37,069 nucleotides of DNA from Pelobacter sp. UBA6812 (GCA_002452265.1 DKEW01000034.1:79952-117020), one strand, 5' to 3'. Positions 25,223 to 33,979 are shown, numbered from the stretch's first letter. Notes: a model not told the origin generated them from the sequence alone. Translations and numbers: made by a program.

Positions 25223-25500
25223 GTGTGATAATTGAAAAATGCCGGCATTGCCACGGTCAGCTTTTTACCAATTCGGCGAGCTGCCTCTCTCTGGAGTTGC
25301 CTGACGGCTCATTTACAGACCCGCTTTGGCTGGCTCATTCGAAAGGTGCCCGGCGGATGGGAAGACACGGCTTCTGGCATGTGACCGCGCAATGCCGGGT
25401 TTGATGTTTCGGCCTACATTTTTGCTGTGCTCTTACGCTTATATTTTACCACAGAGTTGAGATTGTGTTTGCTCGGCAGGTGCTGTTTTTTCCGTTATAT
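25223..25500. other. Intergenic stretch, no firm gene
   Basis: The gap between the cytochrome and the rubrerythrin-like gene is 303 bases. It holds a 61-codon frame (25219-25404, +) starting TTG with CRHCH inside, which I do not accept as a gene without further support. No terminator with a T run is evident for either convergent gene. Confidence 0.4.
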
Positions 25501-26004
25501 TCACTCCCGAACAAAGGTGTCGATATCCGTTTCGTGTACCATGCCCATCATGTGGGCGTATTCCGATTCGATCATGAGGAAATGCCGGCGGGTCGATTCG
25601 GCGTTGTCGAGATAAATACGTCGAACTTCCTCGTCGGTAATCTTTTCGGCTAACTTTTGAAGCTGATTTTCAAGGTTTTTTTCTTTTTCCATCGCCAGTT
25701 CCATGGCCTTTCGTATCCTCAGGTCGGCCAACAGAACTTTTTCCTGCTCAAGAAGATAATTCTTGTCTTCTTGAAGAGACTGATCCATGAATTGTTCAAA
25801 CGGCGGCAGGTCGCTTCCCTTGTAGAGGTCATAGAAATGCCGCGCGTGCTCCCGTTCTTCGCTTGCCAGTAATTCGAAAAGCTTTCTTGCTTGAGGTCGT
25901 TGCATGTGTCCGGCCGCCATACGATAAAAATTCATGGCATTTTTTTCGGTTTGCAGAGAGCTTTTGATGGCTTCTTGAATCGCGGAATCAGGCAGTTTGG
26001 GCAT
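25501..26004 (-). CDS. Rubrerythrin/ferritin-like diiron protein
   Basis: A 167-residue four-helix protein. Helix 1 has Glu in SSLQTEKNAMNFY; helix 2 has the EEREHARHFYDLY motif that supplies Glu and His ligands; helix 3-4 carry Glu in MEKEKNLENQL and the late IESEYAHMM with Glu and His. This pattern fits the erythrin-like ferritin superfamily used in iron storage or peroxide defence. The C-terminal rubredoxin domain of rubrerythrin is absent. The start ATG 26004 has GGGAGGT 7 bases upstream. Confidence 0.88.
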   Translation of the reverse strand: MPKLPDSAIQEAIKSSLQTEKNAMNFYRMAAGHMQRPQARKLFELLASEEREHARHFYDLYKGSDLPPFEQFMDQSLQEDKNYLLEQEKVLLADLRIRKAMELAMEKEKNLENQLQKLAEKITDEEVRRIYLDNAESTRRHFLMIESEYAHMMGMVHETDIDTFVRE

Positions 26005-26053
26005 GGTTCTCACCTCCCTTGGACATACGGCTCTACTTTGTATCCCTATTTAA

Positions 26054-26081
26054 CAATTATCCCAAATCACGGGCTTGTCAA
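26054..26081 (-). promoter_or_regulatory. Possible sigma-70 promoter for the rubrerythrin-like gene
   Basis: Reading the minus strand, TTGACA (26081-26076) is followed after 16 bases by TAATTG (26059-26054). The -35 is perfect, the -10 is weak. Confidence 0.4.
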
Positions 26082-26180
26082 CGGGTTTTAGATGGAGTAA
26101 CGACTTTGGAGTGTGTCATGGACTTCTTCCTGTAAAGCTTGGTATGCTGACGTGTAGCCGCCTTACCGGAGGAGAGTCGT

Positions 26181-26564
26181 ATGACGAGTGATGTCCGACC
26201 GATATATCCTTTGACCGTTTTCTATGACGGAGGCTGTCCCGTCTGTGCCCGGGAAATTGCCTGTTACAGACGCCTGGTATGCGATGGCCGGCTGTCTTTT
26301 ATTGATATCAGTCAACCTGACTTCGACCCGACTCTTTATGGGCGCTCGCGGCAGGAATTTATGGCCCAGATGCATGTCATGGATACAAATGGGCGTTTTT
26401 TTGTCGGGGTTGAGGCTTTTCGTGCCCTGTGGCGGGGCATGCCTGGTGTGATCTATCCATTTCTGGCTACTCTCGCCGGTTTTCCGGGGATTCATCTGCT
26501 GGCTCGGGTGGGATACCATTGGTTTGCGCGGTTGCGCCATTATCTTCCCCGGCCCAAACTGTAA
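26181..26564 (+). CDS. DCC-family (DUF393) thiol-disulfide oxidoreductase-like protein
   Basis: A 127-residue protein beginning TVFYDGGCPVCAREIACYRR, the DxxCxxC motif that names the DCC family. The middle HVMDTNGRFFVGVEAFRALWRGMPG and the hydrophobic end (LATLAGFPGIHLLARVGYHWFARLR) match the family. DCC proteins have a thioredoxin-like fold and are presumed thiol-disulfide oxidoreductases; substrates are unknown. GGAGGAG precedes ATG. The next gene, engB, starts 145 bases later. Confidence 0.88.
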   Translation: MTSDVRPIYPLTVFYDGGCPVCAREIACYRRLVCDGRLSFIDISQPDFDPTLYGRSRQEFMAQMHVMDTNGRFFVGVEAFRALWRGMPGVIYPFLATLAGFPGIHLLARVGYHWFARLRHYLPRPKL

Positions 26565-26709
26565 GGTTGATCCCTGCAAATGGCCCTTATGCAAGGAGTT
26601 GAAGTCTAATTGCCCGTTTTTGTTGTATAAATATGCCGTATGCGGTATCGTTCGCAGATATCCGGCTTGGCTTCTTCAGAGGCTGACCGTTAACAGGGAG
26701 TGCTTGAGA

Positions 26710-27333
26710 TTGCAGATAAAATCCGCCGAGTTCATCAAGGGGGCTGCCAAGCCCGTAGGCTATCCGCCGGGCGACCAGCCTGAAATCGCTTTTGCCGGGC
26801 GCAGTAACGTTGGCAAGAGTTCGCTTATTAATGTGCTGGTCAATCGTCGCGGGCTGGTGCGTACTTCTTCCACTCCCGGGCGTACCCAAATGTTGAATTT
26901 CTTTGAGGTTAATCAGGAGTTCATGCTGGTCGACCTTCCGGGGTTTGGTTTCGCCAAGGTGCCGGTTGCAGTCAAAAATGCCTGGGGGGCCATGGCCAGA
27001 ACGTATCTGGAAAATCGTTCCAATCTAAAAGCTGTGATACTGCTGTTCGATATCAGGCGCGTACCCCGAGGGGAAGAGTTGCAGTTGCTGGATTGGCTGG
27101 AAGAGTTGAATATCCCGACTATTCCCGTGATTACCAAGGTGGATAAAATTTCTAAAAATCGACGCAGCGCCCAGATCAGGCCGATCCTGGAGGCCACCGG
27201 GCTGCCGCAGGATGCTTTTTCGTTTTTTTCCGCCCACACGCGAGAAGGGCGGGAGGACGTTTTGCAACGTATTGAAATGGCACTTTCGTCCGAGGATCAA
27301 GAGATCGAAGAAGCTGGACACGATGCAGAATAA
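26710..27333 (+). CDS. engB: Ribosome-biogenesis GTPase EngB/YsxC
   Basis: A 207-residue GTPase needed for large ribosomal subunit assembly. G1 is GRSNVGKSSL, the G2 Thr lies in SSTPGRTQML, G3 is DLPGFG, G4 is TKVDK and a G5-like FFSAH follows. The start is TTG 26710, giving LQIKSAEFIKGA as in other EngB proteins, with AGGGAG 9 bases upstream; an alternative TTG two codons earlier is closer to that site. It opens a run of four plus-strand genes. Confidence 0.95.
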   Translation: MQIKSAEFIKGAAKPVGYPPGDQPEIAFAGRSNVGKSSLINVLVNRRGLVRTSSTPGRTQMLNFFEVNQEFMLVDLPGFGFAKVPVAVKNAWGAMARTYLENRSNLKAVILLFDIRRVPRGEELQLLDWLEELNIPTIPVITKVDKISKNRRSAQIRPILEATGLPQDAFSFFSAHTREGREDVLQRIEMALSSEDQEIEEAGHDAE

Positions 27334-27345
27334 CAGGAGTTTTTA

Positions 27346-27987
27346 GTGGGACTATCTGTGACGGATCGGGTAGAGCAAGCGCCGCGTCCAGGACGTACCC
27401 GACTTTACCTGGTGCGCCATGGACAAGTGGAAGGGTTTGAGCAGCATCGCTACAACGGTCAGGCCGATGTGCCTTTGACCGACCTGGGTTGGCAACAGTA
27501 CCGTTTATTGCAAGGTCGTCTTAAGGGGCGCCCGTTGGCGGCCGTTTATAGCAGCGATTTGCAACGGTGTCTGGAGGGTGCTCGGTTGCTTGGCGAGCCA
27601 CATGGGCTGGAGCCGTTCCCTTTGCCGGCTTTACGCGAATTGCATATTGGTCAGTGGCAGGGGATTACCTGGCAGGAATTGCAGCGATGTTTTCCGCGGC
27701 AATGGGAGGAGCGCCTCAAGGATATTGTGAATTACAGGGTGCCCGACGGTGAAAATTTGCTTGATCTGTCCCAACGTGTGTTGCCTGCTCTCAAATCTTT
27801 GCTGGCGGCGCATGTCCGGCAAGAAGTCCTGGTGGTTGGTCACGGAGCCGTCAACCGGGTCATCCTGCTCGATGCCGTAGGGGCGTCCTTGCAGTCGGCG
27901 TTCCGCATTGAGCAGGCTTATGGTTGTCTCAATATCATCGACTACCTTGAGGATGGTACCAGTACCGTGCAGCTTTTAAATGGTTGA
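27346..27987 (+). CDS. cobC: Histidine phosphatase, probably alpha-ribazole phosphatase CobC
   Basis: A 213-residue member of the phosphoglycerate-mutase-like phosphatases. The catalytic motif is LVRHGQ with the phospho-His, followed by YNGQADVPLTDLG, YSSDLQRCLEGA, the acid LRELHIGQWQG and the second His in VVGHGAVNRV. These features are those of CobC, which removes phosphate in the last stage of the cobalamin nucleotide loop. The assignment to CobC rests on the next genes being cbiX and cbiET. The start is GTG 27346 with AGGAG upstream. It ends overlapping the region where cbiX may start. Confidence 0.85.
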   Translation: MGLSVTDRVEQAPRPGRTRLYLVRHGQVEGFEQHRYNGQADVPLTDLGWQQYRLLQGRLKGRPLAAVYSSDLQRCLEGARLLGEPHGLEPFPLPALRELHIGQWQGITWQELQRCFPRQWEERLKDIVNYRVPDGENLLDLSQRVLPALKSLLAAHVRQEVLVVGHGAVNRVILLDAVGASLQSAFRIEQAYGCLNIIDYLEDGTSTVQLLNG

Positions 27988-28004
27988 TGGGGGCGGGAAA
28001 GCTG

Positions 28005-28409
28005 ATGGGCGATAACCCGGCAGTGCTGATTGTAGCTCACGGTTCGCGACGTGCGCAGGCTGTTGATTTTCTTGAGGTTATGGCGGTTCAAGTTCGGCAG
28101 CGGCTTGGGGTGTCCCGAGTGGATATCGCCTATCTTGAAAATGGCGAACCAGATGTCGCCTCTGCCATTGAAAACTGTTTTTCAGAAGGGGTGCGTCGCT
28201 TGGTGGTGATCCCTTTCTTTTTGTCGCCCGGGGTGCATGTGACAGTTGACCTTCCCCGTGAGGTCGCGGCGGCCCGTCAGACCTTTCCCGACTTACAGAT
28301 TCTACAGGCGAATTTTCTTGGTGCCCATCCCGCGCTAGGGGGGGTACTTTGCGAACTGTTTTTGGATTGTGTTAAAACCGCGCATTGGCTTGTTTCCAAA
28401 GAAGATTAA
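28005..28409 (+). CDS. cbiX: Sirohydrochlorin cobaltochelatase CbiX (short form)
   Basis: A 134-residue protein that inserts cobalt into sirohydrochlorin at the entry to anaerobic B12 synthesis. It begins VLIVAHGSRRAQA with the first ligand His, and has the second His in FFLSPGVHVTVDLP. The length is that of the short archaeal-type CbiX that works as a dimer. The start is uncertain: ATG 28005 has a purine-rich site upstream and fits homologues, while ATG 27987 overlaps the previous stop codon. It sits between a CobC-like phosphatase and cbiET. Confidence 0.9.
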   Translation: MGDNPAVLIVAHGSRRAQAVDFLEVMAVQVRQRLGVSRVDIAYLENGEPDVASAIENCFSEGVRRLVVIPFFLSPGVHVTVDLPREVAAARQTFPDLQILQANFLGAHPALGGVLCELFLDCVKTAHWLVSKED

Positions 28410-28577
28410 GTGCCTGTCTGTGCTTTTTTGCCAGGAAGTTGTTCTCCTTGACGCAAGGGAGCATGGCAGTTACAGTGTGTTTTTAAGCGTAATGCACCTT
28501 CTCATCGACGGTGCAACGGTTGTGCAAGATGGATTGTTGTTTCGCTTGCTATCAAGCGGTTGTGGAGACTGGCAGGA

Positions 28578-29789
28578 ATGAAAAAAATCTATGTGATCGG
28601 TGCTGGAGTCGAAGGGCAGGAGGGTTTCAGTCGCAGGGCCCTGGATCTCGTCGGGCAGGCGGATATTTTATTCGGACGCCCCAAACAGCTTGCGCTGTTT
28701 CCCGATTTTCCTGGAGAAAAGGTCAATACCGACCAGAATTTTTCGGATGTGGTCAATCAGCTTAAGGCAACCGATCGCCGGGTTGTTGTGTTGGCCTCCG
28801 GTGATCCCCTGTTTTTCGGCATTGGTCGGCAATTGCTGCGCAATTTCCAGGAAGACGAATTGGAATTCGTGCCCAATGTCAGCTCTGTGCAGTATGCTTT
28901 TGCCAAGTTAGGCATTCCCTGGGACGATGCTGTTTTTCTGTCCTGCAAGGGACACGCAACCGAAGATGTGGTAGATCGGATCATCGCCTCTGATAAAGCG
29001 GCGCTGCTTACGGACACACAGAACACTCCGGGCGCCATTGCCCGGGAGATGATTCTCCGTGGTCGCGATGGGTATGCGGCCTATGTCTGCGAAAATCTTG
29101 GTACATCCGAAGAACGTATCGTACGGACCGATGTCCGTGGCTTGCTTGATGCACAAGTGGCATCTCTCAATGTCCTGGTGCTGGTAAAGCAATACGAAGC
29201 CTTTGCCGAAGCCTCTCGTCCCGTGCTCGGTATTCCCGATGACACTTTCAGCGCCATTAAGAAGCAGATCACGCGGGAAGAAGTCCGTGCCATAACCTTG
29301 GCCAAGCTGCGGTTATGCCACGATACGGTGCTTTGGGACATCGGTGCCGGCTCGGGCTCGGTAAGTATCGAGGCGGATCATTTGATGCCCAACGGCAGAG
29401 TATTCGCAATCGAACAAAACGAGCAGTACCAAGAGTTCATCCGGGAAAACCTGCGCAAGTTTCACTCCAGGCACGTATCGATCGTTGAAGGCGAAGCGCC
29501 AGCCTGTCTTGAATTGCTGCCGGACCCCGACCGGGTATTTATCGGAGGCTCAGGCGGTAATCTCTGGGACATCCTGGAGGTTGTCGACCAGCGTCTGGCC
29601 ATCGGCGGTCGCGTCGTGGTCAATGCCATTACCCTGGATACTCTTTCGGCTACCAGTGAATTTTTGGAAAATGCCGGTTACCGGGTGGAAGTAACCAGTG
29701 TCAACATTGCGCGTACCCGACCTTCGACTGATTATAAAATGTTTGAGGCTTTCCATCCGGTATTTATCCTTTTGGCGGACAAGGAATAG
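28578..29789 (+). CDS. cbiET: Bifunctional cobalt-precorrin C5,15-methyltransferase/decarboxylase CbiE-CbiT
   Basis: A 403-residue fusion. Residues 1-~205 are the CbiE tetrapyrrole methylase (IYVIGAGVEGQEGFS, VVLASGDPLFFGIGR, ENLGTSEERIV). Residues ~215-403 are CbiT, a class I SAM methyltransferase with motif I DIGAGSGSVSIEA and FIGGSGGNL. It methylates corrin carbons 5 and 15 and removes the acetate side-chain carboxyl. The start is ATG 28578; GGAG lies 11 bases upstream. A 168-base gap without a gene separates it from cbiX. The remaining cbi genes are outside the window, and I found no cobalamin riboswitch ahead of the cluster. Confidence 0.95.
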   Translation: MKKIYVIGAGVEGQEGFSRRALDLVGQADILFGRPKQLALFPDFPGEKVNTDQNFSDVVNQLKATDRRVVVLASGDPLFFGIGRQLLRNFQEDELEFVPNVSSVQYAFAKLGIPWDDAVFLSCKGHATEDVVDRIIASDKAALLTDTQNTPGAIAREMILRGRDGYAAYVCENLGTSEERIVRTDVRGLLDAQVASLNVLVLVKQYEAFAEASRPVLGIPDDTFSAIKKQITREEVRAITLAKLRLCHDTVLWDIGAGSGSVSIEADHLMPNGRVFAIEQNEQYQEFIRENLRKFHSRHVSIVEGEAPACLELLPDPDRVFIGGSGGNLWDILEVVDQRLAIGGRVVVNAITLDTLSATSEFLENAGYRVEVTSVNIARTRPSTDYKMFEAFHPVFILLADKE

Positions 29790-29894
29790 GGTCAGTCGGT
29801 TGCAGGCTGGAGGAACGATACCATTTTAAAAAAGGTCGATGTGCAGTCGGCGGATTGATAGCGTACTGGTTTTTGGCTTTGAGGAGGGTTGATC

Positions 29895-31061
29895 ATGAAC
29901 CTGCAGGACATTCTGGCTCTGGTGAGCGGGCCGCAAGGCTGGTTATTGATTGGCGGCGGTATTTTATTGTTGCTGATATTGTTGGTTTATCGGCGAATTG
30001 GCAAACTGGCAGCAGGTACCCGTAATGATTTGGCGGAAATGCGTCAAACCATGACACAACTTGCAGACCGTTTGGATACAGTACATGGAGCATTGACTTC
30101 GATTTCTGCCGCAGGTGGTGAGGACAGGGCTTCTCTGGCTTTAGCAGCATCTATCGATACCGAGGAACCGGAAGTATCCGGTGAGGATACTTACGGTTAT
30201 GCTGTCGCGTCGGGCAGCGGGGATGACGCGGACCTGACCGAAGCCGGAGCCTTGTTCACGCCGGATACGGCCAGCGAACCACCGGCTGAATGGCCGGGTG
30301 CTGCCGAGCAACCGGAAGTATCCGGTGAGGATACTTACGGTTATGCTGCAGCGTCGGACAGTGGGGATGACGCGGACCTGACCGAAGCCGGAGCCTTGTT
30401 CATGCCGGATACGGCCAGCGAACCACCGGCTGAATGGCCGGGTGCTGCCGAGGAGCCGGAAGTATCCGGTGAGGATACCTACGGTTATACTGTCGCGCCG
30501 GGCACTGGGGATGACGCGGATCTTACCGAGTCTGAACAAGGCCCTGCGCCGGACATTGTCGGGGAATTTCCCGGGGAGTTACAACACGCTGCCCAGGCGC
30601 AAGAAGCTTTCGACGAATTCCAGTTTGGCACAGGTGCCGACAAGGAATCTTCCTTGGAAACAGAGCAGCGGGCAGAGGATGAACAAAAAGCCTCTTTTTC
30701 GTCATCCGAAGAGTTGGAGTCATTCACTTTTGGCTCCGGAGGGCAGATTCCTGAGGGAGATGCAGTCGATCTGGCTCAATCCGAGTCCCGGGAAGAGCCG
30801 CCCCCCGCGGTCCAATCATCAAGCGATGACGCTTTGGAGACAACCGGTCAATCGCCGAGCGAGATAGCAATAGATAGCACGGCTACATCGCAGCCTGCTC
30901 CGCAGATTACCACCCTCGAACCCTTGCCTGGAGATCCTGATCGACCCCAAGTGGGTGTGGCGCGTTGCGGGGAGTGCGGGCGCAAGATCGCCTATCCTAA
31001 AAGGCTGTCAGGAAAACGGATGCGCTGTCCGGCCTGTCGAGCAACCTCGATCCTCCCCTGA
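29895..31061 (+). CDS. Membrane-anchored acidic repeat protein with C-terminal zinc ribbon
   Basis: A 388-residue protein not assigned to any family. Residues ~15-33 are one membrane helix (WLLIGGGILLLLILLVY), followed by a short helical segment (~40-75). From Glu90 come tandem 48-residue repeats: 90-137, 138-185 and a diverging copy from 186. Each begins EPEVSGEDTYGY and is strongly acidic. A Ser/Glu/Gln-rich linker (~235-350) leads to a zinc ribbon CGECGRKIAYP...RMRCPACRA (two CXXC pairs). With the helix at the N-terminus the acidic region could face either side; a cytoplasmic zinc ribbon is more likely. The start is ATG 29895 with GAGGAGGG upstream. It is not part of the B12 run (105-base gap) and has its own terminator. 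Confidence 0.85.
   Translation: MNLQDILALVSGPQGWLLIGGGILLLLILLVYRRIGKLAAGTRNDLAEMRQTMTQLADRLDTVHGALTSISAAGGEDRASLALAASIDTEEPEVSGEDTYGYAVASGSGDDADLTEAGALFTPDTASEPPAEWPGAAEQPEVSGEDTYGYAAASDSGDDADLTEAGALFMPDTASEPPAEWPGAAEEPEVSGEDTYGYTVAPGTGDDADLTESEQGPAPDIVGEFPGELQHAAQAQEAFDEFQFGTGADKESSLETEQRAEDEQKASFSSSEELESFTFGSGGQIPEGDAVDLAQSESREEPPPAVQSSSDDALETTGQSPSEIAIDSTATSQPAPQITTLEPLPGDPDRPQVGVARCGECGRKIAYPKRLSGKRMRCPACRATSILP
30162..30593 (+). repeat. 144-base tandem repeat inside the zinc-ribbon protein gene
   Basis: Copies start at 30162, 30306 and 30450. Copies 1 and 2 differ at about six of 144 positions by my reading; copy 3 matches well for the first ~80 bases and then diverges. The unit is a whole number of codons (48), so copy-number change keeps the frame. 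Confidence 0.93.
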
Positions 31062-31100
31062 TAAATATCAGGAGCTCCGGGTAGAGTTAATGCAAAAGCC

Positions 31101-31144
31101 AAGCGGGAACCGAGGTTTGGATGTACCTCTGTTCCCGCTTTTGA
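31101..31144 (+). terminator. Terminator after the repeat protein
   Basis: Stem AAGCGGGAAC (31101-31110) / GTTCCCGCTT (31131-31140), extended inward by GAGGT/ACCTC, then four T at the base. Confidence 0.8.
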
Positions 31145-31519
31145 TCTCGTCCAGCTGCCTGCCTCTGAAAATCCCCTTGTCTTTGTTTTTGGTCTAATAT
31201 TTTTATCGTCCCAATGCGGGGCTAATGGTTAAACGTGCCCCCGGCGACAACTTTTGGACGGCTTGCCCGTTGCCATGTTTGATGTTGCCGTTCGCCTCCC
31301 TCCTGTAAGCCTGTTTTAACCCAATTGTCAATAAAGATCCCGGTAAGTGCTTCCTCGATGTCCCCTTTGGAGATGCCTGAAAAATAGTGGGATATTGGCA
31401 AAAAACCTCATGTCAAAATCAAGCGTATCGATGTCCTTGTTACAAAAAATCTATTGATAAATTATGTGTAGTAACATTTAATGAAACAAGATTTCAAATT
31501 CAGATAATCAGAGGGCACG
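31145..31519. other. Intergenic region before the GGDEF-EAL gene
   Basis: About 375 bases with no gene. The last ~150 bases are AT-rich. A weak promoter may be TTGTTA (31438-31443), then 17 bases and AATTAT (31461-31466). I looked for a GEMM (c-di-GMP) riboswitch because of the downstream gene and did not find its conserved core. Confidence 0.4.
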
Positions 31520-33979
31520 ATGTACGATCGGATCAAAAACAGGCGGAGCTGTGTGCTGGTTGCGCTGGCGGTTGGCTTGGTACTGGCTCTAAGCCTGGGT
31601 GCAGCCATGCTGATGGATGTGCAGTCCAGAAAACATGGACTTGAGGCTTTGATATGTCGTGCTCGGACAGCCGCTTTTTCATTCACTGCCGAAGAATTAC
31701 GTCAGCTGGATGGCGTATCTGCCGAAAATAACCAGCATTTATATCGAAACATGCGTGGGAAATTGACTCAGTTAGCAGGGGCTGGTCGTGGTCATTCACG
31801 CGCGTTTTTGACTTGTTTAAAAAAGGGTGAAGTGTTTTTTCTGGCTGCGTCGGGGGGCAGCAAGCCTGTAGAGGCTGGACAAAAATATTCTGATGCGCCG
31901 AAGATTGTGATGTCTGTGTTCAGTCGTGGTCGGGCGGAAGGGGAACAAGATGTCAAAGATAATTGGGGGCGGTGGACAGCTGCCTGCGCACCTGTTGTGC
32001 ATCCGCAAACCGGTCATGTGGTGGCTGTGCTTGGCATGTATGTAGAGACCTCTTACTGGAGACAACAGTTTCGTTATTCCTTTATTTTACCTATGATCTA
32101 CGGTTGTATTTTGGCGGTAATTACGGCCTTGTTTTTCGGCCTGAAATGGAGGGATCGGAAAGTCAGAGATGTTTTGCAGATGACGCACCAACGTCTCATC
32201 TATGAAATCGGCGGACGACGAAAGGCCCAGAAGGAGCTTCACTTCTGGAAAAACCGTTATCGAAAAACTGAGCGGTTTGTTCCGCATGTTCTGTTTGAAA
32301 CAGATGCGAATGGTTTTCTCTCCTTTGTGCGTGCACAAGGCGCCGATAGGTCAACTTTGCCCGGAGGACTTGCTATCGGAGGGCAAGTTCTGGATTTGGT
32401 TATTCCTGAACAGCGGAAACGGGCATCTCAGTGTTTTCAAAAGGTTATACAGGGTAACCGGGTTGAGGAAACATTCACTGTAGCTACAAAAGATGCAATG
32501 GAAGTAGCCGTCAAGGTTTCAGGCTCCCCCATGCGTAGTAAAGGGCAAATTATGGGTATCAGATGGGTGGCGGTCGAACAGTCGCCTCCCATAAAAGTGG
32601 CGACAATTCCTCTTCGCGGTGCAATATCACAAGAGTCGTTGAGCCGTCTCGATACCTTAACCGGCCTGCCGAGCCGATTTTTGTTTCAGAACCAACTCAA
32701 GGAAGCAATGCTAAGAAGCATGGAGTTGGAAGGTATTCTGGTGTTGTTGTGTCTTGATATCGATCGTTTTAAACATATTAACGATGGCCATGGTCGCGAA
32801 GTGGGTGACAAGGTGCTGTGCGAGACGGCTCGGCGTCTGAAGAAGGTGTTGCGTAGCACGGACACTGTGGCTCGACCCGGTGGCGATCAATTTATGATTA
32901 TTCTTGAAGAAGTTAAATCTTACGATGATATTCGTATCGTAATTGCCAAGTTGCAGTCTTGTTTGGGGGCACCGATGGAGATCAACGGTGTCAGCCACAC
33001 TTTGTCGGCCAGCATCGGCGCAAGCATCCTGCCGCAGGGAGGAGTTGACGTCCAGAAGCTGCAGCAGGCTGCTGATCTGGCCATGTGTAAAGCCAAAAAG
33101 TCAGGTCGTGACACGTATCAGATTTTCTCATGGACAGCGGACGATCGTGCCATGTCCGAAGCGTTGATGGGAGAGCGTCTTAGGCAGGCATTCGAAAGAA
33201 ATGAGCTGGAAATTCTATATCAGCCAAGAATGGATCTGGCAAGCGGTACATTAAGAGGACTCGAGGCATCTTTTTGTTGGCAACATCCGGTTCGAGGCAA
33301 GGTTTCCACACCACAAATTCTTGCCTGGGCCAGGGAAGCAGGCATTCTTCTTCCTCTTTGGGAGTGGTACTTTTCTGCGGTGTGCAGACAAGTAAAAAGA
33401 TGGCAGCAAGAATTGGGTTTTTCCGGTAGCATTGCGGTGTCTCTTTTTTGGGAGCAACTTGGCTCGCCTTTGTTGTTGGAAAGAATCGAGCATCTGCGCG
33501 CAGAGTCAGGTGTCAGCCCGGGTGAGATAGTGCTACAAATTGGTGAGGAAGTGATAGCAAAAGAACTTCTTTCGGTTTTGCGCACCATGAATAGTTTACA
33601 TTCCGCCGGATATACCCTGGCGGTGGTTGATTTCGGTGGCAATGATTCCTGTTTGAAGTGTTTAGCTGATCTGCCCGTGTCCTTGATTAAAATCGCGGAC
33701 AGTGTTGTCCGTAATCAGTGGTCCAGTGAGACACCTGCTGGTTGCATGAGTCTCATGGTTTCCGCAGCCCATAGTCTGGAGATGGAAGTGGCTATGGCCG
33801 GTGTCAGTTCTGTTGACCAGCTTTCCGTTGTGCACAGTATAGGATGTGACCTGGTGCAGGGGCCGCTGTTCGGCTGCGCCCAATCTTCGATCTTTATCCA
33901 TGATAAACTGCTCCGCTCAATATGTTCGGGTCTTGAACAGGGTTTGCCCGATCTTCGGTGTGACAGTCCTTCCGTGTAA
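31520..33979 (+). CDS. Membrane GGDEF-EAL protein with degenerate catalytic motifs
   Basis: An 819-residue protein: membrane helix 1 (~11-32), a periplasmic Cache-like sensor (~33-182, with DNWGRWTAACAPV and VVAVLGMYVET), helix 2 (~187-207), a helical linker, a PAS-like domain (~256-370), GGDEF (~385-550) and EAL (~560-805). The GGDEF part has normal DTLTGLPSR and DIDRFKHIND, but the signature reads GGDQF (Gln457 in place of the Glu). The EAL signature reads EASFC (from Glu582), DDFG is VDFG, and the AEGVE-type motif is MAGVSS. Both enzymatic activities are therefore probably lost, leaving a c-di-GMP sensor or effector, as in LapD-type proteins. The start ATG follows AGAGGG by a few bases. 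Ligand unknown. Confidence 0.9.
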   Translation: MYDRIKNRRSCVLVALAVGLVLALSLGAAMLMDVQSRKHGLEALICRARTAAFSFTAEELRQLDGVSAENNQHLYRNMRGKLTQLAGAGRGHSRAFLTCLKKGEVFFLAASGGSKPVEAGQKYSDAPKIVMSVFSRGRAEGEQDVKDNWGRWTAACAPVVHPQTGHVVAVLGMYVETSYWRQQFRYSFILPMIYGCILAVITALFFGLKWRDRKVRDVLQMTHQRLIYEIGGRRKAQKELHFWKNRYRKTERFVPHVLFETDANGFLSFVRAQGADRSTLPGGLAIGGQVLDLVIPEQRKRASQCFQKVIQGNRVEETFTVATKDAMEVAVKVSGSPMRSKGQIMGIRWVAVEQSPPIKVATIPLRGAISQESLSRLDTLTGLPSRFLFQNQLKEAMLRSMELEGILVLLCLDIDRFKHINDGHGREVGDKVLCETARRLKKVLRSTDTVARPGGDQFMIILEEVKSYDDIRIVIAKLQSCLGAPMEINGVSHTLSASIGASILPQGGVDVQKLQQAADLAMCKAKKSGRDTYQIFSWTADDRAMSEALMGERLRQAFERNELEILYQPRMDLASGTLRGLEASFCWQHPVRGKVSTPQILAWAREAGILLPLWEWYFSAVCRQVKRWQQELGFSGSIAVSLFWEQLGSPLLLERIEHLRAESGVSPGEIVLQIGEEVIAKELLSVLRTMNSLHSAGYTLAVVDFGGNDSCLKCLADLPVSLIKIADSVVRNQWSSETPAGCMSLMVSAAHSLEMEVAMAGVSSVDQLSVVHSIGCDLVQGPLFGCAQSSIFIHDKLLRSICSGLEQGLPDLRCDSPSV

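Noticed and set aside
30141..30539. Minus-strand frame with repeated segments
   Set aside because: It is the reverse reading of the tandem repeat inside the zinc-ribbon protein; the plus frame has start, membrane helix and zinc ribbon.
31145..31519. Possible c-di-GMP (GEMM) riboswitch before the GGDEF-EAL gene
   Set aside because: I did not find the conserved core or tetraloop-receptor pattern.
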